DNA of 64,000 nucleotides from Pythium myriotylum (taxonomy: Eukaryota; Oomycota; Peronosporomycetes; Pythiales; Pythiaceae), in the NCBI GenBank assembly GCA_023091665.1, contig JALJCQ010000001.1, forward strand, positions 2,294,001 through 2,358,000. Direction: 5' to 3'. Made by a program: the position numbers and the translations under genes. Below the pieces are notes generated by a model, which worked only from the letters and a program-made list of their open reading frames with translations, did no database searches and was not told where the DNA came from. The stretch's first letter is position 1. Every line of letters begins with the position of its first letter. This document shows positions 35,973 to 47,401 of this stretch, one piece after another.

Positions 35973-38900
35973 CTAAATGTTCACTTCGTCGGGCCGGCTT
36001 CCGTTGTCTTCAACATGGTTTTTGAAACCAAAAGCATTCTCCCGTGTGATTGTGGAGTCGCTCACACCGACAGTGGCTGACACAAGCGGTGTGGATGACC
36101 TACCTTCAGAGTCGTGATCAATGCACTTTTCCAAACGATCACAGGATGCGGGTTCTTTTGGGCAAAATTTTCCTCCCTGACTTTCGAGCACGGAATCATC
36201 TGAATGATCATATTCTGGTATACGTTTGTCAAGACTGTGACCTTCGTACACAATATCTTGGATGTGTCCCTCCTTCTTATGAACAAATGAAGCATTGACA
36301 CAGTCGGTTTTTGTTTCCGCATCATTGGTTGGGGCCTCCCAATGATCATTCGCAGGATGTTGGTAAGTGAGCTGGGTATTCCGGTCCTCGGCGTTACTAC
36401 CACACGTGGGTATTAAGACGACAGGATCGCCATCAATAGCCTCCGTTGCTGTTACAGAGATCCACGTGTCACGTGGTTCCTCGTCTACAAATCCCGATGA
36501 CTCAATTCGTGGACTGTCTGGTCTCTTTATTGAGTTCGAGCTCACACCATTCTCACAGACACTCTGAATCCTGTGTTCGATGACGCAAAGGCGCTCCTCG
36601 GTGATGGAAATTCGAGGGTCAGGAATGTGACTCAGCTTGGCCACACACGGTGGAGTCTGGTTGACGATTGCACTGCCAGCATTGTCGTCTGCCAAATTTG
36701 CGCTGGCGATCTGTATGTCGTCGCCTTCCCGGTTGAGCAACAAATCGCCTTGAAATGTGCATTCTGTCAACGCCGATGCTTCGAGGGAATCGATCAAGTG
36801 TGTAAGCAGCATCTGGATGCAGTCATGGTGGGAGCTGATCTCTTGAGTTGCGAGCAACGACTGCTCACAACCTACAGCATCGATATCTGTATTTCCTTCG
36901 CTCTCAACGACCCCAACTAAAGCAGCGATCAAAAAACCAACTTCGATGATGATGAGCTCTTCCAAAGTCTTCGGATCCTCTGCGTAGTAGGTTGTAGAGT
37001 TAGCTGACTCTGTGTCAACTGGCTTGAGCGAATAACCCTCCACCCCATCCAACGGGTATCGGCATGGGGAAATATGTTTCACCCGTAGCTCACCTTTGTC
37101 ATCTTCGCCTCGTTGTGGTCCCGTATTCAATTCAACAAGGAAGAGGGTGTTGTCCACAGCTACGGTATGAACTCTCTTGGAGCTATCATTAGGTTCATTG
37201 ACTTCGTCGGATGTGTATGCGCTTGCAGACGAACTCAATGAAGTACGGTATTGAGCAATATGCTGTTCATGGTAGTCCTGGGATACAAATGAAGAAATTT
37301 CACCGACAGGACGATTATCATTTCCTAGGACTGCGTAGTAACGATCCACTGCTTGGATATATGTGTCTAGCTGCATTGGTACACTCTCGTCTCCACAAAC
37401 ATCTGCGACAAACACCATGTCGTCTGATTCATTATCTTCACTTGCGCCTGCACCCCGATAGTCGTTGTGATATCTCACATCGCATTCCTCCTCGTGTGCA
37501 TGCTTCATTTCAACGCGAAAATCAAAAGTGTTCCCCATAGTGTTGTTCAAGCCTGTTGTTAGGTCTAGCGTGCCATCATTGATGCCTCCTGTTGCCGACG
37601 AACCTCTGCCGTCGAGCGATGCAGTTGGCTTAGTTTCTATTACGTGCCGGCGAAGTCGTGTTTGCTTGCCTCGCCAAGCCGCTTGAATGCACATTGCGGA
37701 TTCTACGCGCGTCAGGTATTCACACCTCTGAACGGTCGCTCGACGCCACCATCGTTGCACTTTTCGCACGCAGTCCTGCACTCTGAGCCATCTCCATCGC
37801 CACACGCGCCCTTGTATCCAAACCCTCAATATCGCGTGGGCATATCGAAGTTGGGAGACTTTGATCACAGCCGAGCGCCCTCGATACCAGCACTGCAACG
37901 TTTGTACGGCATTCATGTGGTAGGAATAATGCCGTATTGCGAGCATTCGACGAGCGTACGTTTGAAGCAGAGTCGCAGAGACGTTGCGAGCATGTGTGAG
38001 GAGCAGTCGCTCCTGGCGACGCAATTGATACCGAATGAAACGCTGCAACACTATCGCCGCTGAAAACCTTCGGCTTCGATTGAGCTCCTCTTTCTGGAGA
38101 ATGCGAAGCAGGCGTCGTGACACGGCACTTCGGAATGCACACTGGATACGTATTGCAGCACTCAACCGCTGCATCTTGAGTGCCTGAAACCTTTTCTGCT
38201 CTAATCGCGCACGCACTTTGCTCTGCAGCACAATCGACGCAGTGTTCTGTTGTGACCGGGTCTTTGCTCGAGCTTGGAGAGCTTGTTCATGTGTTCGGAT
38301 GGCTTCCTGCACGAATTGCGCCTTAGTAGTCTGCTCAAGGAGAAGGCGCTCCTGTCCTAACTGAAGTTGGTGTGTCGAGAAACGGAGTTGACGTAGCTCT
38401 TCCTCAAGTTTCGCCGTTTTCTGTTTCTCGATTCCGAGGAGTGCTGTGGTCGATAAGAGACTTGACTGGAGTTTAGCGTTCTCATCGATTAGAGGATCAT
38501 CACTCAATCGACGTCGTATGACGCGCTCGCTGTTATTCAGGGTTTGGATCTCTTTTGAGGAGGGATGCTGCGCCGAGGAACTTATTGTAGAGCCACTTCG
38601 GCGTTGCTTTTCTGGATTAAAACTTGTGGAATCCTCCTTCGCTTTCCGCCGAAGCTCTCTTGGCACCGTATCAGTACTACTACATGCAGTTTCAGGCGAT
38701 TGTGATTGATTACTTGTCTCGCAAGGGATCCTTTCCGGTTCAAGGCTGTGCAATTTCGCCACGATGAAGTCCACAAACTCGAGCCATTCGATGGTCTTCG
38801 TAACAAGACCCGATTAATTTCAGCTTCTCCTTCGATTAAGCATACCAACTAACCTTGTCTCCGTCGTGATCCACGTCGAAAAACAGATTTTCGACATTGC

Positions 38901-41900
38901 TTTTATCGAGGGTAATCACGTTCGTCGCGCCCAGTACCTTCAGCAATAACTTTCCATCGGTTGAGCCCTGGAGTACTGCACTACTGTCAGCTCTCTTCGG
39001 TTACAAATCTAATTTATATCACGAATCAACCTTCGGCATGGTGACAAAGAAGTTCTCGAAACTCGGCCAAGTCTACTCGCCCGTTTTGGTCTGCATCCAG
39101 TCTGTAGAAAAGTTTCTTCCACAACGAAACCACCGACGAGTACGCGGACCGCCATTCTGCATGGGAGGCGAATACTGCGCTGCTGTCTCTCCGCTGAGTT
39201 CCAACGTCTGCGTGGCGCTGTCGGAGTCGAAATTGAACGCCTGCGACTGCGAGTTGTCGTGAGTTGTCGTCTGTAGAGTGAAACACGACCCACTCTGATT
39301 GTTTCTTGCCTAAAGAGCGAATTGATAAGAGCGACAGGTTGAGCATCGAGATGGTGGCTTCGGCAAGGGGGATCTCCAACGCCCCAGGAACGAATCCGAC
39401 AATCTGGAGTTTTCCTGTCGGGAGTCTTGATGGAAAAGAGGTCCCTGTGTTTATAGGCACTTCCAAGATCGTTCCAGCCAAGCATTCGCACCATTTCCAC
39501 GGCTCCACCCCAGTAGGCACTTCAGCAGGTGTGCTCGTCACATTTGGAAGTTTTGAGACAGTCCATCGTAGTGCCACCCGTGTGAAGAGTAGAGGGTGCT
39601 GAAGAACAGCCGGGTTGCAGAGACCTCGTATATGGTCGATCATGATTCGGAGAAAACCGAAAAATGGCGGTACGTATGTGAAACGAATATGAGCGTAGGC
39701 GTTTCCATCAGATGCAAATATCCAGTCATCCACGGCACCTTGCTGTGTGCTACAAACATCTGCGGATTTGAAGCTTGTCACAATGCTTCGGGGATCAAGG
39801 TGATCTTTGATGACGATTCGGCATTCATCTTTTACGACAAGTACGACGGAAAACATATCTTCGCACCTGTTTTCACCGTAGGTAGACGAAATCGGTAGAA
39901 TAAATGCATCCTTAGCACCCCAGTGCCAAACGCCTCCCAATTCACACTGATTGCTGGATCTTTGACTCTTTCGACTCCGACGGCAAATAATTTCTATGCA
40001 TGCCTGCCGTTTTTTATCAGATGCGCCTGGTTTATAGATACACGCTGCATCTTCAACCTGTAGAACCAACCATCCTTCAGTAGGGGTCCCGATGTCGCTA
40101 TTGTCAGTCTTTTCGTCCGTCAATACGCTCAATTTGACTTCTCCGGTTGCCGCAGGGTTATCGCCATCGGGTGCCAGACTGTAGAGTTTATGCCAGTTGC
40201 CTTTTTCGTCCTGAGAGAATGAGGACCACCCAGCTTGCATTCGTATAACTGCCTGGCCGACAGCTGATGGTTCAGTATGAGGATCAGCACTGATTAACTT
40301 CATAATTAAGACGCATTTCGTCCCTGCGTTACTGAGTTTCTGGGCAATGGGATCAGGTAATGCCACCGAGTAGTTCGCTGCATATTCTGTTGACCCCTCT
40401 GAGATTTCTTCGAGACCTTCAAACGCCTCGGTTTCGTGTTTCCACAATTCCTCGCTCAGCGAGTCGCCGGTCAGCACACTCACTTCGCATCTCAACTGGA
40501 GTCGGCACTTCGCCGCTTGTACCACTAGCGCTGGTGGGATATCCGACCAAAGGATCCGTTCAATTCTGATCAAAGTGGTGTTCCCATCAACCTTGTGTGT
40601 TGGTGCGTGAATCAATTGCATCGCAAACGTTAGCGAGCCGCACTTCTTGCCAAGTAGATTGCTGTCTTCTGCGCATATCGGCAGAGTAAATCTTACGAAA
40701 TGCTGATCTCGCACCACGACTTGTGGTATGGGAATCGATAGAACACCGACTAGCGTTGCATTTCGGATCAGCTCCTTCAGAGGCTTTAGGGAGTCAGATG
40801 TACCAACGATTTTGTACAGCTGGAGTACAATCAATGGTGGTGTCGTGTATTGCTGGAAATGACAGTGAAGTGCCTGGCTCCATGAAATAAGCTTGCCACT
40901 TGGACTAGGTGAGTTGCAAATTCCAAAACTGTGTTCGCCAAGATCACAACCTCCATTGGCTTCTGCACAGTTCGCTACGATCACAAATCTCTCCTGTGGG
41001 CGAACATTCTTGAGAAAGGCACCACTTGCTCTCAAAGTGGAAATATCCAGCATGCATGACCTTATCCTCCCCTCTTCGACAGCTGGGGGGAGCGCAGATA
41101 TAGGCGATAAAATCTGTTGCGGGGCGAATCGTAATCGAATCTTAAGCATCACGACTCTAGATTGGTCGTCACCTCTAACATCAATCCGCATGCGTACGGG
41201 ATTCCACTCGTCTGGATACATAAACAACACCGGTAGCTGGACAGTTTGACTACCCGTCAAAGCAACTGGCTTTCCTCTCTCTGCAGAACTATGGCTCGTC
41301 ATCTTTCTTCCGCTGAGCTGCAACAGGCGTTTTGTGTTTTGCCTATCCGCGTTGAGAAAGAGGTTCAAGCCGAGTACTGGAATTGAGCGCTCTTTGACTG
41401 TCCACTGAAGTGGCGTAGTGTATCGCTCACTCTGGAAGTCAACGCGATGACATGGCGCATTTATCGATCGGGATGTTGTCGCTGACCAATTCCCTGGGGT
41501 CAACTTCATCAGTATAGCTAGCGAATAGTCAAACGCGACAGGTGTTGATGAGTCGATTGTCGCGTCGACAATGTCGATAACGAGAGTACCTCGTGCATCA
41601 GTTAAATCAGCTGTGTAGGTGCTGTCTCCCAAGATCACTCCAAGTTGGGGTTCACTTGATTCAGCTGTCCTCATAGCTGGCGCATCCAAGATGCAGGCAA
41701 TTCTAGCCTCCCCCCACTGCACGTACTCGATAGGGACCTTGTTTGCTTGTGCCTTCGGAGCCGCCTGCTTGTTTACAATCAAATCCACCACGAGAAGGCT
41801 CTTTCCTTTGCGAGACACTTCAGCCACGCTCATGAGACCTTCAGCAAGTCGCTCTGCTCGTTCCTTCAGGCTGTGCTGGAATACAACAAAGCGAACAGCT

Positions 41901-42748
41901 TGCATCCTCGCATCATCGAGGTACAACACAATTGGGTGCTCGCACTGGGTATCGAAAGTGTCGCTACTGCTCAGTCTCAACGGCTGCGACCGGAAACTGG
42001 AGCTACTCTCTTGACCTGTAACAGAGATCTCGAGTACCAATTCATACGGCTTGTTCTTCATGACACACTTGAGTTGTGCGATCGAAATGCGAATCTCTGC
42101 GGGTTGTTTAGAGTGGAGGACAGGGGTAGTCTTCACATCAGAGCCTGAGCCGCGTCCTCGCATCTCAACCCGAGCGACTCCAATCCGCGCACCGTCCTGG
42201 TCGCACAGAAGAGGCTCTAGTAGCAGTGTGCCAGCGGCAACACAGCGGAACATTTCACTATCGAGCGCCAGGGCAAAGTTTAGAGTCCACTGAATGCTGG
42301 AAGCGCGACGAGGGCGCAACGAAACAGCTACGAGAACGAGTGTTCCCGAGTTGCGCGAAACTTCGTAATTGAGTAGCTCGCGTGTGAGCAGAATACTGAT
42401 GACACTCCCGCTGGTTGGGAATTCCCAAGCAGGTCGAGCCAACACATCCACTGCTACGGAGACTCGGTTCTCTACGGTGGCCACAGGCGTCGGCGAGGCG
42501 CGGTTGAAGGCTTCGGCTCGCAGTACCATCTCCTCGGCAGCTGTGTTACACTTTCCCTGAGCCACCCGACGGAGAAACAGCTCGCTGAGTCCATCGGCAC
42601 CAAGCCACCGGATCTCCACGACATTGACGAGCGCAAGGAGCGAGTCACCGTCAGCAGTAGTGGATGGTATTGCTTCCTGATCGCTGGGAGCAATCATCAC
42701 GGTAGGATGAAGAAGATCTTCCTCTCGAGGATCGCTTGGGGTCGCCAT
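35973..42748 (-). CDS. Very long C2-like / EF-hand / IQ-motif protein, about 2220 aa
   Basis: Three exons: 39031-42748, 38854-38975 and 35973-38795. The first two introns, 55 and 58 nt, join two long open frames that otherwise look like separate genes. Splicing rebuilds an EF-hand pair: loop DADQNGRVDLAE near 1218 and DVDHDGDKTIEW (split by the second intron) near 1272. Before it are about 1200 residues of beta-rich sequence with C2-like units (for example FLRIMIDHIRGL near 1090). After it come a coiled coil and at least six IQ motifs (about 1460-1680), then an acidic, poorly ordered tail. Suggests a large calcium- and calmodulin-responsive membrane or cytoskeletal scaffold. I do not recognise the family. 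An extra exon at 35741-35904 is possible. Confidence 0.75.
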
Positions 42749-42828
42749 AGCCCATCAGACACGTCCCGATCCGTCGCTTCGTGCTCGTGTCTACCTGATG
42801 ATCATCAGTGTATATTTCTGAGTCCGTT

Positions 42829-44465
42829 TCATGCGACGCGGCACTGCTCTTCGAAGTCGTACTCGTACAGGAACCGCCTCCAGACCTTGCTCTTAAGGAT
42901 CTCGAGCGGGCAGAAGACTCGGCCGTCGCAGCCGGGGACTGCAACATCGTCGCGTTCGTTCACCAGCACCTGCACCAAGTACTCGTGGCCACGCTTCTCG
43001 TACAAGCGAAACTCAATGTTGGCGGCGAACGGCGCAAGCACAGACGTGCGGAAGCCTCGACGAGTGAAGCTCTCGCGCGAGGCAGAGGCCACGAGTGGTG
43101 TCTTGTCGCCGTAGCCCAGCAGCGTCATGAGCGGCAGCGTTGTCTCGGCGTGGGCGAAACGGAAGGCTCCGTCGACGCTCGATGTGCCCCTGATGCGTGC
43201 ATCCATCACTGAGACAATATCCTGCAACAGCACCGCCGCCATCTCGTAGTTGACAGGAAAACCTCCAGCGAGCTGGTAGAACGCCTTGAGATCATCATCG
43301 TAGTCGAGGGTCTGCACCATCTCAATAGTGAACAGCGAGCACCACTGATCGCGGATGTCGTACAAAGCGACATCAAACCTAAATTCCGATAGCCGTGAGC
43401 CCCTTACACACCAGCTGCTAAGAGGTCGAGCACTACGTACGCACAGGCCGAGAAGACTGCCGCCAGGTCCTTCGGTATGATGGAAACACCAAGACTCTTG
43501 ATATTGAGCGCACCCACGAGTTGCTCCAAACTGGAATTCATGGCGCTGGAGAGAGTGAACGCGTGGGCTTGAGCGAGCGCACTCACGTTCTGTTTGACTT
43601 CCTGCTGATAGCGCCCACACACGTCGAAGAATCGGAGAAGAGAGTCCTGAGGTCATCGCATGTTAGTATTTCGCGATCAGGTAAGTGCTCACTGCGCTTG
43701 CACGGACGTTGAGCTTTGGGCGTTCGATGTAATGGATATCGCGTGCGTTCTTGAAGTAAGCGTCGGCGAATCTATAGAATGAGCAGTGAGCATCCTGTGA
43801 CCACGTCGATTGAGCACGAGCATCGCGTACGCTACGGCCGAGTCTCTTGTGCGCGCGACATGGGTGTGCGAGATATGATACGTTTCATTTGTGTACACTG
43901 CCTTCGTGTATCGCCGTCCATGGTCAGCGAGCTGGCGCTGAGCGAATCGGGCCATCTCCTCCCTTCCCGAGTCAGCGAGTTGTCCTTGCACGCTCTGGTT
44001 GTACTGCAATTTGTATCCGCGAAGCCAGAGCGGGAGGTGTCGTTCCACCGGCTTCAGCTTCTGGAGCAATTGCTCGAGATCCGTGATCGGTCCGAGCGTC
44101 GGATACCTGTGTCTCAAACCAGTCTACGCTGAAGATTTCAACGACCGACGAGCAACACGTGCAGAGCGTCCTCACCGGATCCCGTGCCTCGTCACGAGCT
44201 GGGTCTGCACGAGTCGGAGTCCGTTGGCGCTGGCGTCAGCCTCTCGCGCCCGTTGGTCCCAGTACGTGGTTTTGGTCGCGAAGTGACGCTCCATTGGCCC
44301 CGCCGCAGTGCGCAAGCCGTTCGCGTGGCCCCATCGCCGCGACACCGAAAGCATCGCGAGCGTCGTCGCCGCGACCACGCCCATCGCGACCGCGACCAAG
44401 CGCCTGCGACGGGCGGGCTCGCACCGCTGGAGTAAGGACCGCCGCACGCCAGTCTCCGTGCCCAT
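42829..44465 (-). CDS. MINPP1: Multiple inositol polyphosphate phosphatase, 466 aa
   Basis: Histidine acid phosphatase that removes phosphates from inositol hexakis- and pentakisphosphates, usually in the ER or secretory system. Five exons: 44176-44465, 43831-44106, 43693-43771, 43441-43646 and 42829-43378; introns are 59-70 nt. The catalytic RHGIRYPT motif is assembled across the first junction, and the proton-donor motif FAHAETTLPLMTLLG is in the last exon. An N-terminal hydrophobic segment (LVAVAMGVVAATTLAMLSV) with flanking arginines looks like a signal anchor. QWCSLFT and the length agree with the family. The gene is easy to miss because each exon is short and the frame changes at each junction. 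Confidence 0.88.
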
Positions 44466-44611
44466 CGCGCTCTCACGAAGTGCGACTGAGGAAGAGAGAC
44501 GATCGGAAATCGGAAACAGCCAATCAAACTGCGAAGACGTTTAAATGGCTACATGATAAACCACCTTATGAAACGCAACAAGATCCGCTATAGACACTAG
44601 TGAAGGGGGCC

Positions 44612-47212
44612 TCATTCGTCCTCGTCGTACTGGAGATTGAACTCGGGCCCGTTTGCCTCGCCTTCGTCGTCATCTCGAGATGGTGCACGGTCTCGCGAAG
44701 GAGCGGGCGCTGTAGGAGCCGCACCGACGCTGCTCGAAGGATTCTGTCCTCCGGATCCGAACTGCTGATTGGATTGGCCAGTCGCGTACCCTCCGTATCC
44801 TGAGGCAGCAGCAGCACCGGCCCACGGGTTATTCCCCGTGCCTGGTTGGGACTGACCGTACACAGCTGATGCATTTGAGGCTCCTGGCATGGAAGCAGCG
44901 TTCGCAGCAGAAGCGTGAGACGAGGAGAGACCACTTCCATAAGAAGGAAATGATTGAGGCATCGCATGCATTCCAGCAGATGCAGATGGAGGATGACTGT
45001 ACGAGTTTGGAGCAGCGGTCGAGAATGCTTTCTGCGGACTGCTGGCCGTGGATTGACGTTGAGACTGAAAAGAACCGTGGGGGCTGGACCCTCGAGGACT
45101 TGGACCCCTCCCCGGGTCCTGGGTCAAAGGGGCAGGCCGTCTGGTTGCAACGTTCGACTTGTCCAAATCACCTTCACCGTGGGCAAAGCTATGCACGAAG
45201 ATAATTGTTTCGGTTAGCCCGATCAATAACACACGTGGGCAAGCTGGCTCACCTGCAGCGATCGCCAAAGCGACAGGTCCCCTGAGGGAAGTTGGCGCAA
45301 AGGACCGTCTTTCGTCGTGCTTGGTTCATCTCTGCTCGAGCGCGAGCAGCTCCGTCAGGTCCGGAGGGTTGGTCGTGAAGGTGCCTGTAACAGAATCGAG
45401 CATCGATATCACAATACACGTCGTTACTCCTCTGTCCGCCACATCCAGCACGTAAAGAGCATGTATTCGTCCACGAATAGCGTACCAGCAGCGATCTCCA
45501 CGCGTGCATTGACCGGCGAGGAACTTGCGGCAGACTTCGCGCGGGCCACCCGTCGACTGATCGCCCCCAGATGGAGATACGTTTGTAGGTCTTTGGTATT
45601 CCCCAGAAGGGCCAGCTGGACCACCATTGTAGTTTCGTTGTCCTTGCCCGTAACTGCTTTCACGGGTTGGTGGGCCAGGGAGATCTGAACCACTGCGAGA
45701 AGCAGGTCCGTATCCGTTTCCAGAGCCTTGTGGCCCGGGTGGGAAGGCATTTGGGGATGGACCTGACCGAAGTGGTGGTGGTGGGGCCTGATAACCACCC
45801 TGTCCCGGTGCTCGCCCAGGTCCCAGTGGTCCATCATAACGGTTACGAGGTGAACGATTTTCAAATCTTCCTGATCCTTCGCGATCGCGGTTGTCAATAG
45901 CGGGTGGTCTATTGTCTTCACCGCTATCCGCAGGACGTGGGGGGCCCCAACGTGAGCTCCGTGGTCTCTTGGCATCTCGTCCATCTTCAAAAGAATCTCG
46001 ACGGCCATATCCAGATTCAGGGCGTGAACGATTTATCCCTGGTGAAGAAGATGATGGAGGGCTACGACGATCGCGCGAAGATGTCGGAGCGTCTCGTCCT
46101 CGACTACGGTCGCGACTCCGATCTCTTGGACGACCACGATCACGACTTCGGCTACGGCTTCTATCACGACCACGATCACGGCCACGATCGCGCGACGGTG
46201 TGACCTGGTCTCGGGGACCGATGCCGTCAGATCTGTCGCGGGGGCGTTGCTCTACTGGTTGGCGCCTCAAATCTGAGCTGTCAGATCCTCCGGCCTGGTT
46301 GCGCAGCCGTTGAGAAGGCGGACTTGATAGTAGTGGTGCTTGAGGAAGATCGCTCTTTTGATCTTGGAGCTCCTTCTGCTTCTTAATGATGGACAAGAGC
46401 GAAGCCAGCTTCTCCTTGGACGCTGGTTCCGCATGGCTGGGGCTTGGACGAGTCGCTGAAGTCGCCGTAGAAGTTGATCGAGCATGTGGGTTATTGAGCG
46501 AGTACTCGTGGCCTCCTGCATCCTCAATATCTTGTGGTGTATAATAACCGCGCGATTGCCACTCTTCGATCACGTGACGTGCGCTCTCCTGAACACACGA
46601 AAACGCGATAAATAAGTGCATCGTAACGACTGGAGCTAGATAAGACGCTGCATGACTGACCTGCTGGTCTGCAGGGATCTTCTTCACTGCGGCGATCGTG
46701 CTGTTCATGTGAAGCAGGAATCGCTTGACAAACATGTCCTTTGGGCCGAGCTTCGCCTGGGACTGTTGCACACACGAGATCACGACCATGAGTGCATTGG
46801 TCCTGAAGCAACAGTAAGAGCCCCACTTACTTGGCGCATGATTGCATCAATCGCGTAGAGCCCTGGAAAGCATAGAAAAATGTTGCCGCCGTCAGCCATT
46901 CCGTCCTTCCCGCGCCTCCTGAGCTCTGACACGCACCAGCAAGACGGTGCTCGACCTCTGCCTTCCACAGGAACATCTCCACGTCGTGGACCACGCGCTT
47001 GTAGTCCTGGGAAGCAGCCAACGTCAACCCCTCGGCCTGGTGCGCGGACCGCCGCCTCGACTCCGCACCTTCGCGTACTGGAACGCCGCGTTCGCGACGG
47101 CCTTGACGCGGCTCACTGAGACGCCCTTGGCGGTGGCGAGCGCGTCCAGCGCTGCTTTCAGGGGCGCGTGGCCCTCCCACGCGCCGCTGCCGCCGCGCGA
47201 CGAGCCGCCCAT
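44612..47212 (-). CDS. CID / RS-rich / double CCCH zinc-finger RNA-processing protein, 719 aa
   Basis: Likely nuclear factor linking the RNA polymerase II C-terminal domain to pre-mRNA processing or termination. Seven exons: 47069-47212, 46937-47006, 46831-46862, 46661-46762, 45486-46588, 45253-45384 and 44612-45188. The CTD-interacting domain fills about 1-140 (VVHDVEMFLWKAEVEHRLAGLYAIDAIMRQ pattern, built from four exons). Then comes an Arg/Ser/Asp-rich region (about 170-440) with many RDR and RSR units. Two CCCH fingers, C-x7-C-x5-C-x3-H, sit at Cys469-Cys477-Cys483-His487 and Cys513-Cys521-Cys527-His531; both are completed only by splicing. A Ser/Gly/Gln tail ends in an acidic stretch. 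Related to SCAF4/8-type proteins, but CCCH fingers replace their RRM. Confidence 0.83.
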
Positions 47213-47401
47213 TTTCTCACTTCTCCCACCTTCAAGAGGGCCCAAGCAATCCCGAGCAATCCACCACTGGTCAGCAATAATTACCGGTAGAGGTGGCAAA
47301 AACCGGTACATTTGAGTTTCGCACAGCCCGGTTCGACGCTATTTTGATCTCTAAATACCGGTAATAAATTGCTACTTGCTTAAATCTATCGTAAATCCTC
47401 T

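Noticed and set aside
45326..46789. A 487-residue reading frame as a complete gene
   Set aside because: It runs through two introns of the CID/CCCH gene; the splice model restores the CID domain and both zinc fingers.
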